Shown here: positions 36,201 to 46,530 of the stretch, piece by piece
Numbering within the stretch: the stretch's first letter is position 1
How the letters are laid out: the number at the start of each line of letters is the position of its first letter
From: Combretum micranthum
Taxonomy: Eukaryota > Streptophyta > Magnoliopsida > Myrtales > Combretaceae
Reading direction: 5' to 3'
DNA: 64,000 bases
NCBI GenBank assembly: GCA_024138025.1
Contig: JAMXBD010001400.1
Span: forward strand, 186,001-250,000
The notes under the pieces: generated by a model
The model's input: the letters and a program-made list of their open reading frames with translations, nothing else
What the model was told of the DNA's origin: nothing
Database searches by the model: none
Translations under genes and position numbers: made by a program

Positions 36201-39200
36201 CTGTAATGCATCTGCTTCACAAAATCTTGTAAAATCACATTAGCACAACTACCTCCATCAACAACCAATTTACAAACCTTCTCCTGCACCACACATCGAG
36301 CTTGAAATAGATTCTCTCGGTGACATGAATCTTCTTGAACCTGCAAATGAGAAGAAATAGTAGAAACAACAGTCTTTTCTTCCTCAAATAGCACCACAAG
36401 AATTTCAATAGTTTTCTCCTTTTCCATCTCCCCATCATCACCATCTACCTTCACCTCTTCAACAATCACAACCTTTGCTTCTTCTTTCTTAAGTGAATTT
36501 TCATCAATGATCTCAACCTTTCCAACCTTCTTGTCATAAGAATTACCACTTTCGGTTCAACCCTAACAACTTTTACTTCAGACTTTTATTTCTTCCTAGA
36601 TGCCTTTTCGAAACTGAACTTATCTACCCGATCATCTATAGTCTTCATTACTTGTTGTAAATCTCATTTTATAGCCCATATCTCACGTTGTCTATGAGAT
36701 TCTTCACAAGTAACTCTCCTATTCTTGCTATCAATATGTCTTGATTTATCATACAATCCTGAACCACCATTATAAAATTTGATGCATGATAACGATACAA
36801 TTCTTCTTCATAACGATTTTTTCACTAATAATATCCCAACATATATTCAACAAAACAACAATCCCAAATTCTCAAATCACCACAACCACAATTCGCCAAT
36901 AACACACAAATCTACCACAACCAAAAACTCAACCCCCAAAGCCAAAAACACAAATCAAGATGATAAGATGACTTACCGAATTGAAGCGTACCGAACCAAG
37001 AGCTCAATACCAAATGATAAGAATCTATGGGGGTCAGAAATTCTTCACATCTCAAATTAGGGTTTCGTTTCTTTTATCAAGAAACAACTAGATCACAAAA
37101 GAAAGAAAGGATCTTTCTTTAAAGCAAGAAAAAAAGGATCCTTCTTTAAAACTCGCACGAGAAAGAAAGGATCTTTTTAGGGTTTTTTATAGATAAAAAC
37201 AAACTGAGAAAATATAATACGATATAAATGAAATTGTAATTCGATATAACTCATGAATCACAAAATCAAGCTGGTTTGTAACAATGATTATAATTCGATA
37301 GATTCCACAAATTACAAAACTAACCACTAGTCAAAAGAATCCACGATTCAATCAATGGGCATGAATAAAAGAAATTGGATCTCTCAATATCCATAAAACA
37401 TTACAATCAAATGCAATACAAGAGAAGACTCTCTCTCAACGCAAAGGTTTTTCACTCAAAAGTATTCAAAAGGTAATCTGTCCAAAAACAAAACAAAAGA
37501 CCTATTTATATTAACAAGGAGGAAACCTGAAAGGCAAAACAAAATAACAAATTCAGACAACATAAGCTAGCAATTTTTCACTCCTACGCTAGCGCCTTCA
37601 TGCCCTACGCTGGCGGCTTTGGAAGCGGCCTTGAAACTTTTGATTCTGTGTGTTCAAATGCCGACCAAAGGCCAGCAGCCTAAGTGGCCTACATCGCAGC
37701 GTTCAGAGTCAAAACCGGTGGCGGCACAAGTCCTACAACTTACCACTTGATGTTTTTATTCTCTCATTTGTTACATGATCATCCATGTCAACTTTGGGAT
37801 GTCTTGATCCCCTTTGATGTCGTCCTCTAATTCCTATCAACAAAGCTTAGTATTTACAAGCTCAAAACTAGAACAAAACCACTACTTTGAACAAAAAACT
37901 ACAAACAATCAACTGTTGAGTACAACAACATAGTTTCAAATAAGCCTTACTAGACGAGATACATTAAGAGTATTAAAGCCCAAGCATAAGGAATTCCTCT
38001 CTCCAAATATAGTATACTATCACTGCAGATGTAGCACTTTGCCCTAGACAAGATTAAGAAGTGGCTCCCATAGTGTGGGACTTAGGCCCACCATCAGCTA
38101 GCCCATTGCCCCAATACCATTTGTAATAACCAAAACTCCACATAGCAAGATATTGTCCGCTTTCACATATTTTACATTGTGATTTTGTCCTTTGGTGCAA
38201 CTAATTCCCAAGAGTTAATCCATCACCAAGATTAGTCTCCAATGAGCATTATTAATCTCATATTATAGCAATGCTAACCACCTTGATGGATGAAAATATT
38301 CACTCCTTAGAAGGGTATTACACAAATTTCAACTCTATACTCTGCCTAGTAAACTTAGATACAGACTTTTGTTATCTGATGATCGACTTAAGATGGTCTA
38401 GCAACAATATTCCATGAAGTAAAACAGTTATAAAGGCATTGCCTCATAAATGATGGAAAAGAATACTTATCCCCAGATGTACAGTCACTTGAAGATACAG
38501 ATGTACAATCACTTGAAGATGCAACTGGGATAACAGCAAACATAAACTGAAACTTCTGTGAAGTGAAGTACATTATAAAATAATCTAAAATTATTCACCA
38601 TTTATTTTCTCCATGCATATCTTGCTCTCACAGCAAGGTGCAAACAAAAATATTGGACAGCAAGCGCAGGCTGAAAACTACTGCTTTTGCCTAAACCATA
38701 TAAATGCAAACCATTTCGAGTAAAAGTTATAATACAAGGGGCTGTGGAATACCTTTGTCAGAACAAAATAAAACTTGGACAATTTTGCAGCTTCAGAAGC
38801 ACTGGAGGAGGGGATATGGCACAACCAATACTCATTAGCTGGCTTTCATCTTCTACAGAATCCAGCTTGTTTTAGAGGACGCAACACCATCCTTGAGCAT
38901 GAAAAGTGAATGACAAGCAACAAACAAGCTGGAAATAAAACTTCTCCCTGCCTCCTCTTCACAAGAAGAACTCCAGATAGAAAGCAATTTTCCTGAAAGC
39001 TTATCGCGAGCATGCTGATCACATTTAGATGGTAACAAAGAAGGTTCTTCAGCAATGTCTGTCTGAACTCCAACAGCTTTGCAAGTAGGTGAAACTGATG
39101 AATAAAAAGCAACAAGTAGATGCTAATCAATGCCACTTGGTCGTCTCTTTCTTCTTTTTTTTCTTTCTTTTGCTTTTGGTATGCAAAAACTAAACTCTCA

Positions 39201-41281
39201 ACCAAGGAATGAAGTAGCAGAAAGTTGCAAGACAAGAATATTGACCTGTTTTATAGTGATAGCTGGCCTTATCATTTGATGATCTGATATTCTCAACTCC
39301 AGCAACCTCAAAATCTTTTGCAGTGGATATCCAAGTGCTCCTGCTTCCACTCACCATGTTCTTTGTGTATGATCTGGATAATCAAATTGAGTAAAAAATT
39401 TATCCTCAACAAAACTGTTGAACTCAGGACACCTACATTGTAAATCCTCACGAAATTTAAAACCAGCATATAAGTCAGAATGGAACTGCAACATGTAAAT
39501 TGCTAGATACAAGTTACAAAATGTAACATCAATTTTTTCAACCAGATACCAGGCTTCACAAAATTAAAATTAAAAAAAAAAAAGCTCAGCATATTATGTC
39601 ATCATAGTGGTTGCAGGGACATCAGTAAAAATCCGCATAGCTCATATTTGGAGAAACAGTTCAGGAGGTGCCGTTCCACATTACTAATTCATTCTAGTCA
39701 TAACATGGGGGCAAGGAGCATTTTTTTTTTCCCCTCCTTCTGGCAAGCAAGGAAAGTTAGCCTTTAAAGAATTACGTTATGCCAATCGAACCCAGAGGGA
39801 ATGTAGGATCCAGATGGCTGCCTTGATATGAACAAGAAGTACCCTACAAAACCCAAACCTCTCATAACATGAGAAGGGCTATTCTCTTCAGAAACCTACT
39901 GTCCAGACAGAAGGAGCAAAGAAGATGCATGATTCAACTCTCCAAAGTCTAAAGCACTAAAAAAATATCAGATACAGCAAATGAACGTTAAAATCCTGTC
40001 AGTTTTCTGATGTGCAGTTGGATAAACTACAAGCCATCATAAATGCTGAAAAACACTTACAAGCTAACTTCCTTTGAGCTCTGACCAGTGAAACCTTTGC
40101 ATTCAACATGGTTAGGATCAGACTTAATCTGCTCATTATTTTTCCCTTTTTCATTCTTATGCTCAATAGGTGTCCCTTCCTGAGGCTTCAACAGAAAATA
40201 AAGAGTTAGATAAACCAACGGGTCTTTAACTGAAAAATCAAAACGTAAGCATATCACAGACATGTGCATGTTATATAATATATGATCATTTCCAAAGCTT
40301 AGTGGGAAAAAAAAAAAGAAACTGGCACCACTTTCATTCAAATAGTGTAAGTGGATGCACTTCAGGAACTAGTGGAGAACTTAAAGCTCAATACGACACC
40401 AAACTTCCCAATAAGAATATGCATCTGTACTCCTATAAACCCAATGTTTGCATAAGGCCAATACAAATGAAATGCATTTTTAATCTCTAATTTGTACTAT
40501 AAGCATATTAAACAGCACCCGTATCAAAATGAGAATGATATTGATTGATGCTATCGAGTTTAAGCGAACAACTTCCAGAGTTAGATTCGATTCCCCTGTC
40601 CTCGAGTTGTAATATGTATTAGCCAAAAATATAAATAACTAAAAAGATAACAATTAGATGTAACCTGAGTGGTCATGTAATATCTAAAACAAAAAAGCAT
40701 CTATTTTTACGCTCATAATAAAAATAAAAATAAAAAAGCAGCACTATCAACATTAGTCTGGACGGAATGGCAATGCAAGCAGAGGTACGTACTAGAGCAC
40801 CGAGCTGATTCGGAACATGCCTCTGCTCTCTCTGCATCACAAAAACATCAACAAACGGATCGCATTAAATAAAAATTAAAAAAAAACACGGTTTAACTCA
40901 ACCCTAATTCTCCAAAATCTCTCCTTCCAAAAATCCTAAAAAGCACAATTCAAAACGTAAACAAATCTTCTCAATTAAAGCCCTAACCTTCAGTCTCTGA
41001 TTGCCGTCTTTATCTTTAGGACCACCTCCGCTATACCATCTAGTTGAAGAGGTTTTGGGAACAGCAGTATCGAGGATTGAAGTGGAAGCAGAAATCCTAA
41101 GGTTTCGCTGAGAGAGTTCTCGAGGAGGAGAGTAGCTGATGGAGGGAAAGTGAGATTGGGGAAGAGAATGTGGTGGCGGTTGTGGTGGAAGTTGAGTCGA
41201 GAGAGCGCGTTCTTCGACTTGGATGAGTTGGTCCAAGAAGTCAGCGTCCCATTCTTCGAACTCGTCTGCATCTTCCTCCAT
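26059..41281 (-). CDS. SUV2: ATRIP homologue SENSITIVE TO UV 2, multi-exon, C-terminus frameshifted
   Basis: Family role: SUV2/HUS2 is the plant ATRIP, which brings ATR kinase to RPA-coated single-stranded DNA in the nucleus during the DNA-damage and replication-stress checkpoint. Seen: the N-terminus MEEDADEFEEWDADFLDQLI is acidic, like the RPA-binding segment of ATRIP. Exons I can phase: 41281-40988, 40831-40793, 40185-40069, 39375-39246, 39094 to about 38,900 (contains KAVGVQTD and KLSGKLLSIW), 31799-31731 (ISNGMAQIEALF), 29746-29665, 28200-27854, 27771-27665, 27176-27049, 26846-26650, 26322-26059. Most junctions have GT-AG borders and matching phase. Exons between 38.9 and 31.8 kb are unresolved; that interval holds the gypsy cluster. 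A phase mismatch between 29665 and 28200 implies a missed exon. The last exon carries a 1-base frameshift at ~26,225. Identity is from memory of the family, without alignment. Confidence 0.78.
26211..26227 (-). other. SUV2: Apparent 1-base deletion in last SUV2 exon
   Basis: Reading on the minus strand, the frame entering this exon gives RTLLVREALILLNRLVSNP and later LQALTRSR, then stops within four codons (stop at 26213-26211). Shifting by one base at AGAATATGG restores an open frame, beginning NMASLTIDVANRLS and ending YAYLGDNMS before TGA at 26061-26059. Plant SUV2 proteins end in this type of sequence, so about 55 conserved residues are lost if the base is truly missing. An assembly or sequencing error is equally possible. 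Confidence 0.75.
27250..27282. repeat. (AAT)n microsatellite in a SUV2 intron
   Basis: Eleven uninterrupted AAT/ATA triplets between the exons ending at 27665 and starting at 27176. Confidence 0.95.
29313..29562. mobile_element. Possible MITE in a SUV2 intron
   Basis: The left edge TGCTGTCAAACCCACACC and the complement of the right edge, TGTTGTCAGGCCCAGG, form imperfect inverted repeats around ~250 bases rich in GGTC/GACC words. No target duplication was found, so boundaries and class are uncertain. Confidence 0.35.
30695..30985. repeat. Intronic tandem duplication, ~157-base period
   Basis: The segment opening AGCACCATTTAAGAAAAAC at 30695 recurs as AGCATCATTTGAGAAAAAC at 30852, and both then contain a TTCCAG and a CC(T/C)A(G/C)AGGATG block. 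Diverged. It lies in the SUV2 intron left of the exon at 31731-31799. Confidence 0.7.
31250..31735. repeat. Intronic minisatellite, four ~118-base units, abutting a splice donor
   Basis: Units open near 31254, 31369, 31491 and 31615 with CTTGGTAAACAAAGCCTC-like sequence, then ATGAATGAAAACTTA, then a CTTTCATTC block. The last unit runs up to the exon ending at 31731, so the array overlaps the 5' splice site of the following intron. On the minus strand two other units carry GTGAGTAA, resembling the genuine donor GTGAGTAT. Confidence 0.85.
32499..33740 (+). mobile_element. Gypsy polyprotein tail plus LTR fragment, plus strand
   Basis: The frame at 32499-32732 contains GIITRNRAKSFKKSSKDL, resembling the I-T-R-S-R-A-K tail at the C-terminus of some plant gypsy polyproteins. 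It is followed by ~500 bases with scattered stops and a GCC-rich minisatellite, then by LTR-like DNA with a TATA motif (CTATAAAAGG, ~33,390) and a reach ending in ATGAATCCTAGGGGGCT, similar to the ends of the minus-strand LTRs nearby. Read as the 3' end of a truncated element within a SUV2 intron. Confidence 0.55.
33192..33255. repeat. 21-base tandem repeat, three copies
   Basis: GCAAAGCCACCGGCCTTCAAG repeated with one or two changes, in the transcribed tail of the gypsy fragment. Confidence 0.85.
33740..34610 (-). mobile_element. Gypsy LTR and 3' tail fragment, minus strand
   Basis: This stretch matches parts of the two LTR copies at ~34,980-35,690 and ~37,015-37,740: shared blocks include GTAATTCGATAG...ACGAATTACAAAACTAA, then CTCTCAATATTCATAAAA. 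The open frame at 34,589-34,248 on the minus strand has no recognised domain and corresponds to the tail and 3' UTR of related copies. It is a third, more diverged copy in the cluster. Confidence 0.6.
35674..35871 (-). pseudogene. Polyprotein tail fragment of the deleted gypsy element
   Basis: A 65-codon frame contains GTMDSRMNL-like and KHPKIDMDDHVTSKRIK segments. The second recurs in the other repeat copy at ~37,760-37,810. In related elements comparable sequence is near the polyprotein end, which shows that everything between protease and tail has been lost. Confidence 0.6.
35979..36469 (-). pseudogene. Retropepsin-like protease of the deleted gypsy element
   Basis: The first frame (36469-36197) contains CKLVVDGGSCANVI, the active-site Asp followed by Gly-Gly-Ser, a form found in one plant gypsy group. 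The second frame (36200-35979), shifted by one base relative to the first, continues with HPKSYRLRWLNS and LLGRPWQYDRQVVYDGYQN, the conserved C-terminal half of the same domain. So the protease is recognisable but frameshifted. Upstream on the same strand (36,600-36,780) are decayed Lys-rich and zinc-knuckle-like traces of gag. Confidence 0.85.
38388..38573 (-). other. Possible SUV2 middle exon
   Basis: A minus-strand frame preceded by an acceptor-like TTCACAG encodes KFQFMFAVIPVASSSDC and a Ser-rich stretch with a duplicated SSSDCTS. It lies where SUV2 exons are expected, right of the gypsy cluster, but I could not match its phase or sequence to the family with confidence. Confidence 0.25.
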
Positions 41282-41587
41282 TTGTCAGTAGAAGTCCGTG
41301 AAAGTGGAGGGAGGAGGAAGTAAAGAGGGTTTTTGAGAGATTTGAAACAGTGTTTTGCAAAAGGACGATTTTGTCCTTAAACTAAGATCGAGTTGACGGT
41401 ACTACAAATTACAAAGACTCGGATTTCAATTGAGGAAAATGCACCGCAAACCTAAACTTTTTTTTCTGTATTTTTCATATTGACACTGTTTGTTTGGGAA
41501 AAGGAAAAAAATATTATTAAAATAAAAAAAATTACAAAAATATCACTGGGACGAAATTAATCCCAGAAATAGGCAACACGGCCTCGG

Positions 41588-41755
41588 CCCCGTCTCTTGA
41601 AGAGACGAGGTCGTTAGTGCCTGACCTCTTCTCTTCAAGAGACGAGGCCGTGCTGGCCTCCTCTCTTGAAGAGACGAGGTTGCTCCGTGTGTGACCTCGT
41701 CTCTTGAAGAGACGAGGTTATTAGTTAGTGACCTCGTCTCTTAAGAGACGAGGTC
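41588..41755. repeat. Array of five regularly spaced palindromes
   Basis: Copies at 41588-41612, 41623-41649, 41655-41680, 41693-41718 and 41730-41755 share arms CGTCTCTT and AAGAGACG around zero or one central base. The last is a perfect 26-bp palindrome with half-site GACCTCGTCTCTT. Centres are 33-38 bases apart. The array lies ~300-470 bases upstream of the SUV2 start and just left of the leader of the plus-strand MULE/PMD unit. It could be a transposon terminus, an operator-like array, or a hairpin-forming small RNA source. Confidence 0.9.
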
Positions 41756-41988
41756 TGCGCGCTTAAACCACCAGCCGCGCCTTCTTTCCCCATTTCTCCC
41801 CATTTGAAATTCGAACGAACCCTAATTTACATTTCTCTCAATCGCCCAACGGTGATTCTCCACGTTTGTTGGTTTTTTTTTGTGATTGGGCAATCTCAGA
41901 GCCCCCAGACGGTGTCTACATTGCAATTTGTGGGTTGGAGGAGCGATACGCGAGAGAAATCATTGAAATCCGCCGGCGAAATTTGAGG
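41756..41988 (+). promoter_or_regulatory. Putative leader exon of the MULE/PMD unit
   Basis: CCCTAATTTAC and C/T-rich DNA lead to a consensus splice donor GAGGTAAGA at ~41,985-41,993. A 60-codon frame at 41804-41986 has no known domain and is likely leader rather than protein. Position suggests the first exon of the transcript carrying the transposase. Confidence 0.4.
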
Positions 41989-42638
41989 TAAGATTTTCGT
42001 GATTTTTGATTTTTTTTGTTAATGAATGTTGCTACATTGTTCAATGATATGTATGTGCTGTTAGAATCATTTAATTGTGCAATTAGGACGTGGAAGGATT
42101 TTATCTGGTTGTTGTATGTTATATAGATAGATACATACGTATACATATATGAATTATTGGGAAAAAAAATTAATATTGTGATTAGTTGTTGGATAATTAT
42201 TTTAGGAAGTGCAGGTGGGAAAATAATTAAAAATAACTTGTAATGTCGTCAACGGGTATTGTTGAGCGATTCCAATACGGAGAAAATTTTCTAATTATAT
42301 GGATACATATATATATGTAAATTCTAGGAAAAAAATTAATATAGTTATTGGTTGTTGGAAAATTATTTTAGGAAATGTAGTTGGGAAAAAATAAAAAATA
42401 ACTTGTTATGTCGTGAAGGGGGTGTATTCGGTACTGTAGTGTTGGTTTATCATGGAAATTTGCGGTGAAAAAAGATAATGTTTGTAGGAAATCAGAGTTC
42501 TTAGGAAAAAAAAATAGAACTTTGGAAATGTTGCATTTGGAATTAGATTAAATTATGAGGAATGAAACTCATAAGTGTGATTTTGCGAATTTGATGCATT
42601 GAAGCTAATTTTGATGAGATGGCAGGATTGTTGAGGAA

Positions 42639-45264
42639 ATGGATAAGGCAAAGTTCATACTGTATGCTCATGGTAATATTGTACAAGAGGATGATGGTTT
42701 TTGTTATGATAAGCGGCCGGTTGCTATGGTCAGTATCAGTAGGAATTCAACATATGAGCAGATAGTGGAGATTATTTGCAATAGATAAAGGTAAATAGGT
42801 GTACACATCGGGTGGAGCTATATCATAGGGTAGCTATTGGAGATAGGACGCTACGTTATGATATTATTCCAGTGACCGATGATGATGCGGCGCATGAGAT
42901 GTTGGTGTACACAGAGGGATCAGTGGCTGTTTATGTGCAGATATTTGAAAATGAATTGTCACAGGTACCTGCAGGGGATAGGGGCATTGATAGAAATATT
43001 GGAAGCCAGGGGCTGGTAGACTCAAACTCAACCCAGCTCAGACAATAGGCAGTGCACAACTGGAAATAGGTAACTTTGAATTTTGTGGCGGTACTTCGAT
43101 AGGTGGTGATGATATGGAGGCTGTGCAAGACTCATCAGTAAGTGAATCCAGTGACGACTATGATGATGATGAAAACGATAATGTGGAAGTTTTTCCACAA
43201 CAATATGCTTTGCCTGATGTGCAAAGAAGGGGAAATAGCTGGGACCGTTTCATTGCTCCTACTGATGTTGATGCAATAGGGAGCTCAGTGCCAGTTCCGT
43301 TTTTCAATGCTGAAGTTGGTAGTACTTACAGCATACGATGATGAGCAGGAAATGAGTGCTGGGAATTGGAGCTTCAGTGATGAATTTAAGGTTGGGATGC
43401 GGTTTGAAACCAAAGATCATCTCATCCGGGCTGTTAAAATGTGGCACGTAACGAACCACTATAACTTCAAGGTGGTGGATTCGGATCCAAGGTCATGGTG
43501 AAATGTACCGATATCCACAACAGAGGTTGTAAGTGGAGACTGAGAGGCAGTTATAAGAAACACGGTGGCTGGTTTCATATCACTAAATTTGATGGGCCTC
43601 ATACCTGCTTGGATGAAATCACTGGACAGGATCACTCTCAGTTGGACTCCACCAGCTTGTCTAGGGCCATAATATTGGAGATCCGCAATTCTCCAGATGT
43701 GAGGGCGAAGGATCTCCAAACGAATATATTAAAGCAGTTCGGATATATTCACATAAAGAGAATTCGTGAGGCAAAGAGAAAGGCAATTGAGCAGGTGTAC
43801 GGTAGTTGGGAGTCGTCTTACGTAGAGCTCCCGCATCTACTCAATGCAATTACTGAGGCAAATCCAGGAACGAAGGTCGATTGGCAAACTCAAGATTCAA
43901 ATACAGCCGGCCACGTGTTCTTGGATAAGCTTTTTTGGGCATTCGGTCCTTGTATCGAGGCGTTCCAGTATTGCAGGTATGTATTGTAATAGTGCTTTAG
44001 TTTTGTTATACCTGATTGATATTCACTGACTATGTTATATACTTTAATCATTGCAGACCTGTGATCACAGTTGATGGTACCTTCCTGTATGGCAAGTACA
44101 AGCACAAATTGCTTATTGCAGTGGCAGTAGATGGGGCAAATCATATAGTCCCATTGGCCTACGGGCTAGTGGATGAGGAGAAGGCGGAAACCTGGGGTTG
44201 GTTCCTTGCAAAAGTGTTGGAACACGTCATCAAAGACCGATCCAACATTTGCTTGATATCGGACCGCCATGCGGGTATCAAGAGTGCGGTGGAAGGTGAC
44301 AATGCGGTGTGGCCTACAGGGTGGCCTTGGCGCTGGTGTATCCGGCATGTTGCAAGCAATTTCAATTCGAAGGCCAAAAGCAAGGAATGTAAGGAAATAA
44401 TAAAAAGAGCTGCCTATCAAGCACAGAGTCGAAAATTTCATGGATACTTCAATGCAGCACTTCAAAGCAATCCTTGGACGGGACGATATTTTCGTGAGCT
44501 ACCTCCATGCATGTGGACCTTATCTTACGATGAAGGTGTCAGATTTGGCCTAGGTACAACAAACATGGCAGAGTTACAATTCGGTTATAAAAGATGCCCG
44601 GTGCTTACCAGTATCGGCATTGGTAAAAAAAACCTTCTACAATTGTAACTCTATATTTAATAAGCACAGGCGTGAAGCCAGCGATGCCATGAGTATAGGT
44701 AAGTTGCTCACAGATTATGCTGCACATAAGTTTGAGCGATGGAATAGCATATCCAGCTCGCATAGAGTGACATGTTTCGACTATCAAGAACGCATATATG
44801 AGGTTATTACTGCACCACGTCCTACAATGTATGGTCAGAAGGGGGATCATATTCAAAAGGTAGAGTTAAGAGCATGTAGATGTACGTGTAACAAGTGGCA
44901 GACATACAGAATTCCATGCTCACATGCAATGGCGGTAATGGGTACAATGCACATGGATTGTCTTGCCTACGTCGGACAGTGGTACAGGTGGGACCACCAG
45001 CTAAAAGTGTATGGTCGTCCTTCATTCCTGCAGCTGATAAGGCAAATTGGATTCGTTTGGACTTACCGAAGTGGCACCCTATACCGGGACTTATTAGGAA
45101 AAGGGGACGGCCTAGGGAGAAACGATTCCAGAATGAGATGGATATTCGAGAGGGCCCTCGAGGTTACGCATGCGATTGTTGTGGGCAGCAAGGCCACAAC
45201 AGAAGGAGTTGTCCAAACGGGGGATCGATGGGTAGTGTACCAACGGGGCGGTCGAGTCGTAGTG
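42639..45264 (+). pseudogene. Mutator-like (MULE/MuDR) transposase, frameshifted
   Basis: The N-terminus MDKAKFILYAHG and the following VELYHRVAIGDRTLRYDI resemble the N-terminal region of plant MULE transposases, with a frameshift between them at ~42,786. An acidic linker (43,114-43,341) leads to the MuDR DNA-binding region (GMRFETKDHLIRAVKMWHV; HNRGCKWRLRGSY). After an 80-base intron (43977-44056) comes the DDE core: VDGTFLYGKYKHKLLIAVAV, ISDRHAGI and TNMAE supply D, D and E. A SWIM finger (CRCTC...CSHAM) and a zinc knuckle (CDCCGQQGHNRRSCP) complete the protein. Frame changes at about 42,786, 43,330, 43,495, 44,575 and 45,030 make this copy non-functional though every domain is still legible. 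Confidence 0.9.
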
Positions 45265-45390
45265 GTAATTCTTTATTTCCATATGTTCTAACACTGTATT
45301 ATTGAGTCATGACTGACGTTATGTTTGTTGTGCTTGTTTATAATCCATATTTGTTGTCAATAACAATATCTCCTTATTGTTTCTTCGCAG

Positions 45391-46530
45391 ATGGATCCCG
45401 GACCGATCGATAGTTCATTACTGACGCAGCAGCCTGTACATAGGTCCACTCTAGCCTGGGATGGGCAGGTCAGTTCATTTATCTATTTTAGTGATTCCAG
45501 TTTTGTTTGATGCGGTGTTTATGATTTTTAATAAATATGTTCACTTTGTTGTAGGAGCATGAGGTACTACATTGTCGCGCAGAGAGGCCAGGCTCAGGCG
45601 ACCTGCTGGTATACCTACAGACGTGGACGAGCGCATGGTGCCATTCCTGTCCAGGCAGGGTTCATAGGGGCGGCTCAGATGCCTTTCATTCAGCTGGATT
45701 GGCATCTGATTACTGCTTTGGTCGAGCGATGGCGCCCAGAGACGCACACGTTCCACATGACCACGGGAGAGTGGACTGTGACTACAGGACGTTGCTATCC
45801 TGACGGGCCTCCCTGTGGATGGATTGGCCGTTACTGGCACGGCTCGCATGGATTGGCCAGATTTGTGCGAGGAGTATTAGGAGTTCGGCCAGTCCCCGGC
45901 GTCGACATGGATGGAGGTCGGCTGAAGATGTCGTGGTTGGATAGCCACTTCACCGACCTACCTGAGTTTGCTGATGACGTGATGATCCGACGTCATGCTA
46001 GGGCATACATTCTGCTGCTGCTTGGGGGATTTATTGTCGCAGACAAATCCTCCAACTACGTCATCTTATGTACCTCCAGCTGCTCCGAGATTTCGAGCGA
46101 GCAGGGCAGCACGCATGGGGAGCAGCCTGTTTGGCTTGGCTGTACAGGCAGCTATGCCTGGCTTCCGACGTCGACACGGGGGACATGGCAGGACCACTAG
46201 TTGTCCTGCAGATATGGGTATGGGAGCACTTCTCCCACATTGCCCCGGTACGGCGACTGCTCACCTCTGTTACCGCAGGCCGCCCACTCATCAGTCATTG
46301 GGGTGCGACTTTCGACGTCACCCGTGTGTCGACCCACCTATTGATTGAGTACCGCGCCTCCTTTGATCGACAGATGCCATCAGGTATGCGATAGATCAAT
46401 TTTGATTTCCATTGCCATCTACTCTTAAATTGCTATTGTACGATCATTTTCTAATGCAGTAGATCACTTTTGCTACTTCATCAGGTGGTGTGAGACTCAT
46501 ACAGCTCCATCCTGCCCGCCCTGCCACCAT
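45391..46530 (+). pseudogene. Plant mobile domain protein (MAIN / PP7-long-form type), frameshifted
   Basis: The first exon (45391-45468), after acceptor TTCTTCGCAG, encodes MDPGPIDSSLLTQQPVHRST. The second (45555-46383) carries the PMD core: IQLDWHLITALVERWRPETH (~45,690), a frameshifted QDVAILTGLPVDG block (~45,790), SWLDSHF and ARAYILLLLGGFI (~45,930-46,030), then LQLLRDFE, WEHFSHIAP and a WGATFDV end. A donor at 46383/46384 leads to a further exon from 46485. PMD proteins occur both as host genes (MAIN, MAIL1) and in transposons. It follows the transposase by 126 bases on the same strand, but splicing the transposase donor (45264) to this exon would not keep its frame, so it has its own ATG. 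At least four frameshifts. Confidence 0.88.

Larger units (their letters stand above)
34980..37860 (-). mobile_element. Internally deleted gypsy element, gag-pro only, minus strand
   Basis: Two direct copies of LTR plus polyprotein tail (37,860 down to 37,015; 35,871 down to ~34,980) flank ~1.1 kb of internal DNA. Immediately after the first LTR on the minus strand, TGGTATTGAGCTC (37012-37000) is a primer binding site of initiator-Met type. The internal part contains a protease frame but no RT, RNase H or integrase. The LTRs share AAGGATCTTTCTTTAAA and the GGCGGC-rich tail. Because tail sequence precedes the first LTR too, this may be a recombination product of two elements. It sits in the unresolved SUV2 intron. 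Confidence 0.7.

Noticed and set aside
38840..39235. 129-codon minus-strand frame as a separate gene
   Set aside because: It overlaps the SUV2 exon starting at 39,094 in another frame; the SUV2 reading has a proper acceptor, matching phase and KAVGVQTD.
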